From positions 1 through 40,840 of IMG/VR virus record IMGVR_UViG_3300028829_007974: a stretch of 40,840 bases of DNA; one strand, 5' to 3'. This document shows, in pieces, positions 7,610-15,733 of this stretch (its first letter is position 1; every line of letters begins with the position of its first letter). Made by a program: the position numbers and the translations under genes. Source of the stretch: a virus. The notes beneath the pieces are model-generated. The model did no database searches and was not told the DNA's origin. It saw only the letters and a program-made list of their open reading frames with translations.

Positions 7610-7905
7610 CCACCAAAACCAAACTTGAGCGCTTGCGCAAGGCCAACTGCTTTCTCGCCGATATTCCCGACACCATCCTTATCCCGGCGCTGGGCCAGTG
7701 TCAGGACGAAGTGAGCAAACCCATCGAGACGGCGTCGATCGACGACATCGCCTTCGCTCAGTTGGCGCTGCAAGCCCGAGCCTCCGCCCTCTACGGCCAG
7801 ATTGATGCGCTACGACGGATATATGACATGGCGCGCAAGAACGGTGCGCTTGGCGCGGACAACGCCCTCAATGCCATTTCTGACGGAAAGGAACGCCAGG
7901 GATGA
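7606..7905 (+). CDS. Small helical early phage protein, unknown
   Basis: This 99-residue, mostly helical protein (for example LALQARASALYGQIDALRRIYDMAR) has no recognised motif. GAGGTG lies upstream of the ATG at 7606, and the stop overlaps the start of the ATPase gene by ATGA. Its fixed place just before a Sak4-like ATPase suggests a small recombination or replication accessory. That is context only. Confidence 0.75.
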   Translation: MTTKTKLERLRKANCFLADIPDTILIPALGQCQDEVSKPIETASIDDIAFAQLALQARASALYGQIDALRRIYDMARKNGALGADNALNAISDGKERQG

Positions 7906-8735
7906 GCCTTCAAATTGTCACCGCAGACGAGCGCCTGTCCGGCACGTCCGCCAAAACCACAATGGCGATTTTCGGTCCCACGGGTGCGGGAAAAACCTCA
8001 CTGCTTAAAACCCTGCCACCGGCCGACACTCTGTGCCTCGATTTCGAGGCCGGTATGAAGTCTGTCCAGGATTGGAAAGGCGAGAGCATCTCCATCAGGA
8101 CATTTACCGACGCCATCGATATTGCCTGTCTGATCGGCGGCGTTAATCCAGCGGCGGATCCCAGCGGGTTTTACTCCGAGGGCCATTATCAACACCTGAC
8201 CCAGACCTATCCGGACCTGGTTCCGATGATCGACGCCAAGCGGGTTATCTTTGTTGATTCCATCACGGACCTGACTCGTCAGGCTATGGCCTGGGCTAAA
8301 ACCCAGCCCCAAGCCTTTTCCGAGAAAACCGGCAAGCCGGATATCCGGGGTGCTTACGGCCTGCTCGCCAGCGAGGTCATTGGACTGCTCAAGCACCTTC
8401 AGCATGCGCCCGGCAAGACGGTGATCTTTGTCGGCATTCTGGAGAAGGTCGTTGATGAGTTCAATCGAACCAACTGGCAGCCACAGATGGAAGGCGGCAA
8501 GGCGGCGCGCGAACTGCCCGGCATTGTCGATCAGGTTCTGACGCTGAGCCTGTTTGCCCCTGAAGAAGACGGTTGGCGGCACGACCCGGACAAAGCCCAG
8601 GAGCGACGCCTCGTCTGTCAATCCGGCAATCCCTTTGGCCTTCCAGCCAAGGACCGCTCCGGTCGCCTTGATTTGACCGAACCCGCCGATCTCGGCGCTC
8701 TTCTCTCCAAAATCAACATAAGCCCGAAAGGATAA
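7902..8735 (+). CDS. Sak4-like RecA-fold ATPase (phage recombinase)
   Basis: This 277-residue P-loop ATPase resembles the phage AAA_24/Sak4 group of single-strand annealing or strand-exchange proteins. Walker A is FGPTGAGKTSLL (about residues 25-36). A Walker-B-like strand, VIFVDSITDLTRQA, follows near residue 115. Further on are VIFVGILEKV and ELPGIVDQVLTL, which fit a RecA-like core. It overlaps the small gene before it and is followed four bases later by a candidate ssDNA-binding protein, the usual partner of Sak4. It should act in phage recombination and replication-fork repair in the cytoplasm. Confidence 0.88.
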   Translation: MSLQIVTADERLSGTSAKTTMAIFGPTGAGKTSLLKTLPPADTLCLDFEAGMKSVQDWKGESISIRTFTDAIDIACLIGGVNPAADPSGFYSEGHYQHLTQTYPDLVPMIDAKRVIFVDSITDLTRQAMAWAKTQPQAFSEKTGKPDIRGAYGLLASEVIGLLKHLQHAPGKTVIFVGILEKVVDEFNRTNWQPQMEGGKAARELPGIVDQVLTLSLFAPEEDGWRHDPDKAQERRLVCQSGNPFGLPAKDRSGRLDLTEPADLGALLSKINISPKG

Positions 8736-8739
8736 GACC

Positions 8740-9456
8740 ATGACCTTCGATATGAACGACGCCGAACCGCAAAAAACCGGTGATCTGATTCCCGATGGCA
8801 GTTTCGCCAAAATCACTATGACCATTCGCCCCGGCAATGTGGACGGACAGAGTGAAATCGACCAGGGCTTGCTTAAAGCCTCCAACAGTCCCGGCAGCGA
8901 CGTCCTGATGCTGGACGCCGAGTTCACCGTGGTCGAAGGACCGCACGCCAAGCGTAAGTTCTGGCAAATGTTCACGGTCGCCGGTGGCAAGGTCGACGAG
9001 AACGGCGTTTCCATCGGCTGGAAAATCTCCAAGAGCACCTTCCGCGCCATGATCGACAGTGCGCTGGGCTTAAACCCGGACGATATGAGCGAAGAAGCCA
9101 AAACCAAACGGGTGCTGCGCGGGCTCAAAGACCTCGATGGCATTACCTGCGTCGCCAAGATCAAGGTCGAGCCCAGCACCAATCCCCAGTACAGCGACAG
9201 CAACAAGATCGACAAGATCGTGCAGCCGAACGAAGCCGAGTGGCGCAAGGTGATGGATGGCGAGATGGTCGCGGCTGCTCCCGGCAATCGACCTCGTCCC
9301 GCCCAGAAGGCGCAGTCCCCGGCGGCAATCACACCCGCGTGGGGGGCCAGCACGGATTCCGCTCAGGGTTCCCCGGCTCCGGTTCAACGGCAACAGGCCC
9401 AGCCTGCGGCACAGGCTCAGCCTGCCGCTCAGGGACCGGCCTGGTTGAACCCGTGA
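8740..9456 (+). CDS. Candidate ssDNA-binding protein, partner of Sak4-like ATPase
   Basis: This 238-residue protein has an N-terminal beta-rich domain (about 10-165; for example FAKITMTIRPGNVD, DVLMLDAEFTVVEGPHAKRKFWQMFTV) like the phage DUF669 or OB-fold-type proteins found beside Sak4. A disordered Gln/Ala/Pro-rich tail follows (about 180-233), ending in PAWLNP. Bacterial SSBs have the same plan: folded core, flexible linker, short conserved tip that recruits partners, though this tip is not acidic. The assignment rests on architecture and position. GGATAAG provides the ribosome site. Confidence 0.65.
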   Translation: MTFDMNDAEPQKTGDLIPDGSFAKITMTIRPGNVDGQSEIDQGLLKASNSPGSDVLMLDAEFTVVEGPHAKRKFWQMFTVAGGKVDENGVSIGWKISKSTFRAMIDSALGLNPDDMSEEAKTKRVLRGLKDLDGITCVAKIKVEPSTNPQYSDSNKIDKIVQPNEAEWRKVMDGEMVAAAPGNRPRPAQKAQSPAAITPAWGASTDSAQGSPAPVQRQQAQPAAQAQPAAQGPAWLNP

Positions 9457-9680
9457 CCAATGATGAATGGCACGCATACGTCACACGGGAAGCGGCAAAG
9501 GCGATTGGCGAATGGCTCGAAGGCAGAGGACGGCTCCATCAACCCATCCAAAATCTCAAGATGGTCGAGCTCGACGCAATGGCGTCAAACGCCATCAGCC
9601 GCTTCATCGTGTTGGCTTCGAGGCGGATCAAGGAACAACCCGAGGGAAACGAGGACCTCACCCTGCTCTTGCTCGGATGA
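9453..9680 (+). CDS. Small early protein with GTG start, unknown
   Basis: The start is taken as GTG at 9453, overlapping the preceding stop (GTGA); an open frame extends far upstream but only in the shadow of the gene before. The 75-residue product is helical (EWHAYVTREAAKAIGEWLEGR, then MASNAISRFIVLASRRIKE, ending LTLLLLG). Its stop overlaps the next start by ATGA. Small proteins of this kind recur before zinc-finger DUF6511-like genes in alphaproteobacterial prophages as I recall them. Function unknown. Confidence 0.72.
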   Translation: MTNDEWHAYVTREAAKAIGEWLEGRGRLHQPIQNLKMVELDAMASNAISRFIVLASRRIKEQPEGNEDLTLLLLG

Positions 9681-10021
9681 CGTCTTGCGCCATTTGCGGA
9701 CGTCAGTCCCGAGGCTTCGGCTATTGCCACCAGCTGAACTGGGATCGTTTTCCCTATCACCGTTTCTGTTCGATGCGCTGCCTCAAGGCCGGGTCGGCAA
9801 TAGCAAAAAGGAAATTCGGCATGATCGATAAAACCGACATGGAACAAAAAGCCATTATCGACGCCCGCCGGTTTTTCGCTGAGGCGTTGACCGAGTTGGG
9901 TCTGATGGATGCGTTCCATGACCGTAGTGCCGCCGACATCGATCAAATCATCGAAGCCTGTGTCGATGGGTTTCAGGACTCCATGCTGCGCCAATCGCTC
10001 AATGGCGACATCCCATTTTGA
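9677..10021 (+). CDS. Zinc-finger protein resembling DUF6511
   Basis: This 114-residue protein starts in the stop of the gene before (ATGA). The N-terminus carries a cysteine/histidine cluster likely to bind zinc: CAICGR, then GFGYCHQ, then HRFCSMRCL. The rest is helical and acidic (QKAIIDARRFFAEALTELGL and DIDQIIEACVDGFQDSM). The pattern resembles the DUF6511 family of phage proteins, recalled without a search. It may bind nucleic acid. It sits between the ssDNA-binding candidate and the nuclease. Confidence 0.75.
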   Translation: MTSCAICGRQSRGFGYCHQLNWDRFPYHRFCSMRCLKAGSAIAKRKFGMIDKTDMEQKAIIDARRFFAEALTELGLMDAFHDRSAADIDQIIEACVDGFQDSMLRQSLNGDIPF

Positions 10022-10030
10022 GGGCTAACA

Positions 10031-10801
10031 ATGTTTGTTGATTTCAATCATGGGTCCGGTTTTGTCTATGGCTGCGGCTATCCTACCCCGGACGCCAATC
10101 AGCGGATCAACACGCTTGTTGACCGGGCACTTGTTGATGAAAACCAGCGACAAGCTCCCCGCAACTATCTCGGGGCCAGCCGCATTGGTGAGCCTTGTGC
10201 GCGCAAGTTGGTTTATGAGTTCGCCCATACGCCCCCTGATCCCGGAAAGGAATTTGACGGTGGCGTCTTGCGCATTTTCGCCGCTGGTCATGTGTTTGAA
10301 GACCTGTCCATTCGTTGGTTGCGGGCGGCTGGTTTCGATCTGCGCACAAGTAATAACAACGGCGGGCAGTTCGGGTTTGAAACCGCCTCCGGGCGCATCA
10401 AGGGACACATTGACGGTGTCATTGTCGGTGGCCCTGATGTCGGCGTCACTTGGCCCGCACTCTGGGAGCACAAGGCTCTCAACGCCTCATCCTGGAACGA
10501 CACCGTCAAACGGGGCGTGCGTGCATCCAAGCCGGTTTATTACGGCCAATTGCAAATCTACATGGCCTACATGGATCTGCCCGTGGCGCTGTTCACGGCT
10601 CTAAATAAAGACACGCAAGCTCTTCATCACGAAGTGGTGCCATTTGACGCCGTCGAGGCGCAATTGCTGTCCGACAAGGCTGTCGATGTCATTCGCGCGG
10701 CGGACGCTGGTGAACTCCTGCCTAAAATTTCAAATCAATCCGATTTCTATCTTTGTCGTTGGTGCGTCTACGCCCGGCGCTGTTGGGAGTATTCCTCATG
10801 A
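10031..10801 (+). CDS. PD-(D/E)XK (RecB/Cas4-like) nuclease
   Basis: This 256-residue nuclease has the core motif in order: a conserved E in AAGHVFEDLSIRW, D in GRIKGHIDGVIVGG, and E-x-K in WPALWEHKALNASS, followed by the Q-x-x-Y helix GQLQIYMAY. The ASRIGEPCARKLVYEF segment near the N-terminus and FYLCRWCVYARRCW at the C-terminus together supply cysteines that may hold an Fe-S cluster, as in Cas4/AddB-type nucleases. It probably resects or processes DNA ends for the Sak4 pathway. The ATG at 10031 has GAGGG just upstream, and the stop overlaps the helicase start (ATGA). Confidence 0.88.
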   Translation: MFVDFNHGSGFVYGCGYPTPDANQRINTLVDRALVDENQRQAPRNYLGASRIGEPCARKLVYEFAHTPPDPGKEFDGGVLRIFAAGHVFEDLSIRWLRAAGFDLRTSNNNGGQFGFETASGRIKGHIDGVIVGGPDVGVTWPALWEHKALNASSWNDTVKRGVRASKPVYYGQLQIYMAYMDLPVALFTALNKDTQALHHEVVPFDAVEAQLLSDKAVDVIRAADAGELLPKISNQSDFYLCRWCVYARRCWEYSS

Positions 10802-12078
10802 CTTTCACCCCATCCCCCCTGCAAAGCAAAGCCATCGCCCAGATCAAGGATTGGTTTAACAATCAAACCAAAGACCAGCAGGTGTTCCGGGTGTTCGGCT
10901 ACGCGGGCAGCGGCAAAACCACCATCACAAAACACGCCATTGATGAGCTAAGTCTCTCGACTATGAGCCCCAATGGTGGACGGGGTGGTGTCCTATTTGC
11001 TGCTTTTACCGGCAAGGCCGCCCTGGTCATGAGCCGTAAAGGCACCCCGGCCTCCACCATTCACAGCCTCATCTATCGTGTCTCGGAAGCGACGCCCGAA
11101 GAGGTCGCCCGGGTCGAGGAAGAAGCCGCGAAACTGAGTACCAGCATTCTGACCATGCCTGCGTCGGAACGCGCCTTTGCGTCCGAACGCCTCAAACGTC
11201 TGGAACTGCGTCTCGCCGACATTCACAAACCCCAGTTTGTCTTGAATGAACAATCCTTGGTGCGTGACGCCGACCTCGTCGTTCTGGACGAAGTCTCCAT
11301 GGTCGGCGAAGAAATGGCCAGTGATCTTCTCGCCTTTGGCAAACCCGTCTTGGTGCTGGGTGATCCGGGTCAGTTACCTCCCATCAAGGGGGCCGGTGCG
11401 TTCACCGATGTCGAGCCCGACGTCATGCTGACCGAGGTTCATCGTCAGGCCGGGGACAGCGCTATCATCCGTCTAGCCACATTGGCCCGCCAAGGCCTCC
11501 CCATCCCACAGGGTCAACACGACGAACACGTTTGGAAGATGTCGCGCCGGGACGTGTCGCCCGCGCAGATGCTGATGGGCGGCCAGGTTATTTGTGGAAT
11601 GAACGCCACCCGGCGACAACTCAACAACGCCATGCGTCATGCGGCAGGTTTTGCCAACACTTATCCCACGGGCCGCAAAGAGAAACTCATCTGTCTCAAG
11701 AACCGCCACGACCTTGGCCTGATCAACGGCATGTTTATCGACCTCACGGACATTCGTGATGAAGGCCCCCTTGCGTTGAGCGCCGCCGTAAAAACCGAGG
11801 ATGGGGTTTCGATATCTGGCCGGGTCAAAATCTACAAAGGTCATTACGACGACCATGTCGCCTTTGACAGTGAGCGCTCGCGCAGGGACTGGCGCGATAT
11901 ACGAGGCCTGGTGGAGAGTGACTGGGGCTATGCAATCACTTGCCATAAAAGTCAGGGCTCGCAATGGGAAAATGTCCTCGTCTATGACGACGGCCTTGGC
12001 CGAACGTCGGAAGACCGGGCGCGCTGGCTTTATACCTCCATCACCCGTGCCGAGCGAGGGTTGGTGATCCTTGATTGA
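10798..12078 (+). CDS. RecD/Dda-like superfamily 1 DNA helicase
   Basis: This 426-residue helicase starts at 10798, in the nuclease stop (ATGA). Walker A is FGYAGSGKTTIT (about residues 31-42). Walker B is DLVVLDEVSMVGEEM. Motif III is LVLGDPGQLPPIKGAGAF, followed by VMLTEVHRQ (motif IV region). The C-terminal UvrD-like part has YAITCHKSQGSQWENVLVY (motif V) and WLYTSITRAERGLVIL (motif VI). It should unwind DNA 5' to 3' like RecD2/Dda. With the nuclease before it, it could act as a two-subunit end-processing unit; that pairing is inferred from gene order. Confidence 0.93.
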   Translation: MTFTPSPLQSKAIAQIKDWFNNQTKDQQVFRVFGYAGSGKTTITKHAIDELSLSTMSPNGGRGGVLFAAFTGKAALVMSRKGTPASTIHSLIYRVSEATPEEVARVEEEAAKLSTSILTMPASERAFASERLKRLELRLADIHKPQFVLNEQSLVRDADLVVLDEVSMVGEEMASDLLAFGKPVLVLGDPGQLPPIKGAGAFTDVEPDVMLTEVHRQAGDSAIIRLATLARQGLPIPQGQHDEHVWKMSRRDVSPAQMLMGGQVICGMNATRRQLNNAMRHAAGFANTYPTGRKEKLICLKNRHDLGLINGMFIDLTDIRDEGPLALSAAVKTEDGVSISGRVKIYKGHYDDHVAFDSERSRRDWRDIRGLVESDWGYAITCHKSQGSQWENVLVYDDGLGRTSEDRARWLYTSITRAERGLVILD

Positions 12079-14989
12079 TTTTAACGACGTCGTTTCGGGG
12101 CGCGTAAAACCCGTTCACTATGATTTGGACGCCATCGTCGCCCGATTGCGCGACACGGCGGAGCACTGGGTGCCGCAAAGCTTTCCCAACGGTAAGCGCA
12201 ATGGGGACGAGTGGCGGCTGGCCAACATCCGAGGTGATGCTCCGCGCAAAAACGGCTCGTGCGTGATCACCCTAAACGGTGAGCACGCTGGAGACTGGAT
12301 TGATTTTGATGGGGGTCAGGGCGGCGGTCCCTTAAGCACGCTGGAGCAAAGAACGGGGCTTTCGGGTCGCGATCTGTTTGCCCATGCGGCAGGCATGACG
12401 GGATGGACGGCAGGGTCACCACCGCGTCAGGAGCCCGCCGCCGCACCAAAGTCCGGTCGGGATCCGGCCAGTGAAATCGCCTTCATACTATCCCATGCCA
12501 AGGTCATAGAGCATACGCCCGCCGCCAATTTTCTGGCGGGCCGAGGTCTCAATATTCCTGATACAGCGGACCTGCTATTCCATCCCGACCTGACACACTG
12601 GGAAACCAAAACAGGGCTTCCGGCATTGGTCGCCATCGTTCGTGATAACGCTGGCAACGCCGTCGCCATTCATCGAACGTATCTACAAATTGATGCCGCT
12701 TCCGACGCCGTGACCAAGGCCGATGTCTCAAAGCCCCGCATGATGTTGGGCAAGGTCGCGGGCGGTGCCGTGCGTCTGTCGGAGATCGGCTCGGACGGCG
12801 TCATCGGACTTTGCGAGGGCATTGAGACCGGGTTGGCGGCGATGACCGCATGCCCTGATCTTTCCGTGTGGGCGACGTTGTCGGCAACCAATCTTGAGCA
12901 GGTTCACCTCCCTCCCGAGGCGACCCGGGTCGTCATATTGGCGGATCACGACGCATCCGGTGCGGGGTCTCGCGCCGCCGAAACCGCTGCTCGCCGCCTG
13001 CGTTCAGAAGGCCGCGTGGTAAGCATCGCGACGCCCCCACATGAAGGCGAGGATTTTAACGACCTGCTAATGCGTGAAGGTCCAGACGCGATCACGGAGA
13101 TTATGAGATCGACGCAATGGAATGATGCCGAAGATGAACTTGACGTTATAGGACGTCACATTCCCATTGGTTTCGTCCATCCGACCACATCTCTGCCCGC
13201 TCTGCGCGCCGATGAAGGTGATTTGGCACGGGCCGTCGATCGCGCGTGGAGCCTTCTGCTTACATCCAACCAGCCCCCTTGGCTGTTTAGGACCGCCGGG
13301 TTGCCAACCTGGATTGTTCCCGACGACGAAAGCCGTCCGTTCGCGTCAACGGTCACGGAAGAACGCCTGCGCTATATGCTGGCCAAAATCGCCCTGTGGC
13401 GGAGAATAGGACGAACCGGAGAGCTGGTCCCCACATCGCCTCCCACAGTTCTCGTTAAATCGCTCCTGGCGACGCCCGATCCAGGCCTGCCGATCCTGTC
13501 GGGCATCGTCACCACGCCGGTGTTTGGCCGAAGCGGCACGCTCCTGACAGAACCTGGATATCATCCGGACGCCCGGCTTCTATACCACGCCATTCCCGGC
13601 TTTAAGGTACCGCAAATTCCGGAGCATCCCAGCCCTGAGCAAATTGCTGAAGCGCGGAATCTTTTGCAAGACGACCTGTTCGGCGATTTTCCATTCACTT
13701 CACTAGCCGAGCGGGCACACGCCATTTCCCTGCTTCTGCTCGGATTTGTCCGCGCCTTAATTAATGGCTCAACGCCCCTACACCTGATTGAGAAACCGTC
13801 TCCCGGCACCGGTGCCACCCTTATGGTGGATGCGATCTCAACCATCGTCACCGGGACCGGCACCTTGGTCATGACTGAAAGCCGGGACGACGAGGAATGG
13901 CGCAAGCGGATCACCGCCAAGCTACGTCAAATCCCGGCCATCGTGTTGATTGACAATCTGCGGAGCAAGCTCGATTCCTCATCTCTCGCCGCCGCTTTGA
14001 CAGCCCCTTTTTGGGAAGATCGAATCCTTGGTGTGTCGGAAACGGTCCGTCTGCCCATCCGTTGTGTCTGGATCGCCACCGGCAACAATCCGGAATTCTC
14101 CAACGAAATGGCACGGCGTCTGGTGCGCATTCGTCTTGACGCCCGCGTTGACCAACCCTGGCGGCGAGAGGTGTTCAAACACCCGGATTTAATGGGCTGG
14201 GTTCGCGCCAACCGCGCCCGATTGGTTGCCGCCTGCCTAACCCTTTGCCGGGCGTGGATCAGCGCCGGACGACCCCGTGGACAGAGCAGCATCGGCAGTT
14301 ATGAGGCCTGGGCGCAAACCATGGGGGGCATTCTGGAGGTCGCGGGCATTGAGGGCTTCCTCGAGAATCTGGACGACATGATGGCGGCGTCTGACAGCGA
14401 GGGTGCCATGTGGCGTGGCTTTATTTCTTCATGGTGGGACCGGTTCGGCACGGCGGAGGTTAGCAGCGGTGATCTCTATGAATTGGCAATCACATGCGAA
14501 CCACCCCTGCCACTTGGCTCCGGTAATGAACGCTCTCAACGCACTAGGCTTGGCAAGTCGCTCGGGCGCATGCGCGACCGGGTGTTCGCCGTCGATGAGC
14601 GCAGCCTTCGGATTGGCGAGGCGGGAACTTATCAGGGTGCCAAGCGTTGGAACCTGAATATTGATGAAAATATAGGCATAAATCTCGTGAACGTCGTGAA
14701 CGTTGGTGAACGTTGTGCTTCAAACGTTCACGAAGGTAATCCATTGAATAACAACGGCTATTTGGACTCTCGTGAACGTCGTGAACGTGGTGAACGTTTA
14801 CCCCTTTCCTACGCGTATGCGGGGGCGCACGCGCCCGTGAAAGACCCCCCGGAAAAACGTTCACCACGTTCACCACGTTCACAAAGCCTAGGAAATCCAA
14901 GGGCTGTAGACGGTGAACGTTGCGGTGAACGTCAAAACGAACGTTCACCCATCACAAATCCACCCGACTGGCTCAAGGAGGTCCAGTGA
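12071..14989 (+). CDS. Toprim primase fused to AAA-type helicase-like domain
   Basis: This 972-residue protein overlaps the helicase stop by 8 bases and probably starts at TTG (12071). Residues about 30-110 look like a primase-type N-terminal domain (GDWIDFDGGQGG). The Toprim fold has GLCEGIETGLAAMTA (near 247) and VVILADHDASGAG (near 288), with GEDFNDLL after. The C-terminal half is AAA-like: Walker B AIVLIDNLRSKLD and sensor WIATGNNPEFSNEMARRLVRI. The Walker A position reads PSPGTGATL, with alanine 582 where lysine is expected, so ATP hydrolysis there is doubtful. Residues about 873-960 are low complexity because the DNA there carries an iteron-like array. It should prime and help initiate phage replication. 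Confidence 0.85.
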   Translation: MIDFNDVVSGRVKPVHYDLDAIVARLRDTAEHWVPQSFPNGKRNGDEWRLANIRGDAPRKNGSCVITLNGEHAGDWIDFDGGQGGGPLSTLEQRTGLSGRDLFAHAAGMTGWTAGSPPRQEPAAAPKSGRDPASEIAFILSHAKVIEHTPAANFLAGRGLNIPDTADLLFHPDLTHWETKTGLPALVAIVRDNAGNAVAIHRTYLQIDAASDAVTKADVSKPRMMLGKVAGGAVRLSEIGSDGVIGLCEGIETGLAAMTACPDLSVWATLSATNLEQVHLPPEATRVVILADHDASGAGSRAAETAARRLRSEGRVVSIATPPHEGEDFNDLLMREGPDAITEIMRSTQWNDAEDELDVIGRHIPIGFVHPTTSLPALRADEGDLARAVDRAWSLLLTSNQPPWLFRTAGLPTWIVPDDESRPFASTVTEERLRYMLAKIALWRRIGRTGELVPTSPPTVLVKSLLATPDPGLPILSGIVTTPVFGRSGTLLTEPGYHPDARLLYHAIPGFKVPQIPEHPSPEQIAEARNLLQDDLFGDFPFTSLAERAHAISLLLLGFVRALINGSTPLHLIEKPSPGTGATLMVDAISTIVTGTGTLVMTESRDDEEWRKRITAKLRQIPAIVLIDNLRSKLDSSSLAAALTAPFWEDRILGVSETVRLPIRCVWIATGNNPEFSNEMARRLVRIRLDARVDQPWRREVFKHPDLMGWVRANRARLVAACLTLCRAWISAGRPRGQSSIGSYEAWAQTMGGILEVAGIEGFLENLDDMMAASDSEGAMWRGFISSWWDRFGTAEVSSGDLYELAITCEPPLPLGSGNERSQRTRLGKSLGRMRDRVFAVDERSLRIGEAGTYQGAKRWNLNIDENIGINLVNVVNVGERCASNVHEGNPLNNNGYLDSRERRERGERLPLSYAYAGAHAPVKDPPEKRSPRSPRSQSLGNPRAVDGERCGERQNERSPITNPPDWLKEVQ
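14687..14948. repeat. Iteron-like array of 13 GTGAACG heptamers (candidate origin)
   Basis: GTGAACG occurs on the plus strand at 14687, 14696, 14706, 14772, 14781, 14790, 14913 and 14925. Its complement CGTTCAC occurs at 14725, 14858, 14867, 14876 and 14942. Within blocks the spacing is mostly 9 bases, about 0.9 helical turn. The blocks are read in different frames (VNVVNVGER, RERRERGER, RSPRSPRS), so the DNA rather than the protein is being kept. Lambda likewise has its origin iterons inside gene O. A replication origin or initiator/regulator site is the best reading. Confidence 0.75.
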
Positions 14990-15042
14990 TGCTCACCAAC
15001 CTGCCAAGCAACGGAGAAGCGATATGGATAAATCAAGTTTGA
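14989..15042 (+). CDS. Tiny coupled ORF, 17 codons, before RuvC-like gene
   Basis: A perfect AAGGAGGT (14976-14983) lies 5 bases before the ATG at 14989, which overlaps the primase stop (TGATG). The product would be MLTNLPSNGEAIWINQV. It ends inside the RuvC-like gene, 19 bases past that gene's start at 15024, so it may load ribosomes for coupling. The strong site would otherwise have no gene, because the RuvC start is 41 bases downstream and has its own GGAG. Confidence 0.45.
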   Translation: MLTNLPSNGEAIWINQV

Positions 15043-15536
15043 CCAAACCAAAACCAGAACCAAGGGTAATGGCGGTCCTTGCCCTGGACCTGGGCTCCAA
15101 AACTGGGTGGGCACTGCATGGCCAAGACCAAGCTATCACCAGTGGCACCGTCGAATTTAAGAATGACCGATGGCAAGGTGGCGGCATGCGCTTCCTGCGC
15201 TTCAAGCAGTGGCTCACCGAGATCAAGCAAATGGCCGGTGGTCTGGATGCGGTCTTCATCGAGGAAGTCCGTCGCCACGTCGGTGTGGATGCCGCCCACG
15301 CCTATGGCGGTTTCTTAGCCCACGTCACCGCTTGGTGCGAACACCATCAAATTCCCTACGAGGCTGTCCCCGTCGGCACTATCAAACGCCATGCCACCGG
15401 CAAGGGCAATGCCAACAAAGAAGCCATGATCGCGGCGGCGCAAAGCCTCGGCTTTGACCCTGCCGACGACAACGAGGCCGACGCCCTGGCTCTGCTCGGC
15501 TGGGCACAGGACCATCGCATGGGAGACGGGTCATGA
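15024..15536 (+). CDS. RuvC-like Holliday junction resolvase
   Basis: This 170-residue RNase H-fold nuclease has the acidic residues of RuvC in order: D in VLALDLGSKTGWAL, E in VFIEEVRR, and the C-terminal D pair in DPADDNEADALALLGWA. The segment VPVGTIKRHATGKGNANKEAMI is typical of phage RuvC-like resolvases. The ATG at 15024 is chosen for its GGAG at 15012. It should cut branched intermediates made during replication and recombination before packaging. The next gene starts in its stop (ATGA). Confidence 0.9.
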   Translation: MDKSSLTKPKPEPRVMAVLALDLGSKTGWALHGQDQAITSGTVEFKNDRWQGGGMRFLRFKQWLTEIKQMAGGLDAVFIEEVRRHVGVDAAHAYGGFLAHVTAWCEHHQIPYEAVPVGTIKRHATGKGNANKEAMIAAAQSLGFDPADDNEADALALLGWAQDHRMGDGS

Positions 15537-15733
15537 AATGGCACCCCCGAGGCTACGGCGGCGACCGTCGCCCCCCTGACCATGTCAAGCGGGACGGCTG
15601 GCGTGAGCAAGGTGTGCTGGCGGTCTCCATCGAGGACGAGCGCCTGACGTGGCCGGAGAAGGAACTGGTCCGTCAGCTAGGCGAGAAACTCTATGGCAGG
15701 CGGCAGGAAAACGCGGAGAAGCATTATGACTGA
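15533..15733 (+). CDS. Small conserved phage protein, unknown
   Basis: This 66-residue protein is basic at the N-terminus (MKWHPRGYGGDRRPPDHVKRD) and helical after (SIEDERLTWPEKELVRQLGEK). The start overlaps the resolvase stop by ATGA, and the end overlaps the next gene by 8 bases. Proteins of this kind usually sit between resolvase and DUF6362-like genes. No function can be read from the sequence. Confidence 0.75.
   Translation: MKWHPRGYGGDRRPPDHVKRDGWREQGVLAVSIEDERLTWPEKELVRQLGEKLYGRRQENAEKHYD

Noticed and set aside
7998-9353. Long minus-strand frame of 451 codons opposite the ATPase genes
   Set aside because: It is the antisense of two well-supported coding genes; the product has no recognisable domain and no ribosome site.
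14686-14882. CRISPR-like direct repeats in the primase gene
   Set aside because: Units are only 7-9 bases, without unique spacers of regular length, occur in both orientations and lie in coding DNA. An iteron array fits better.
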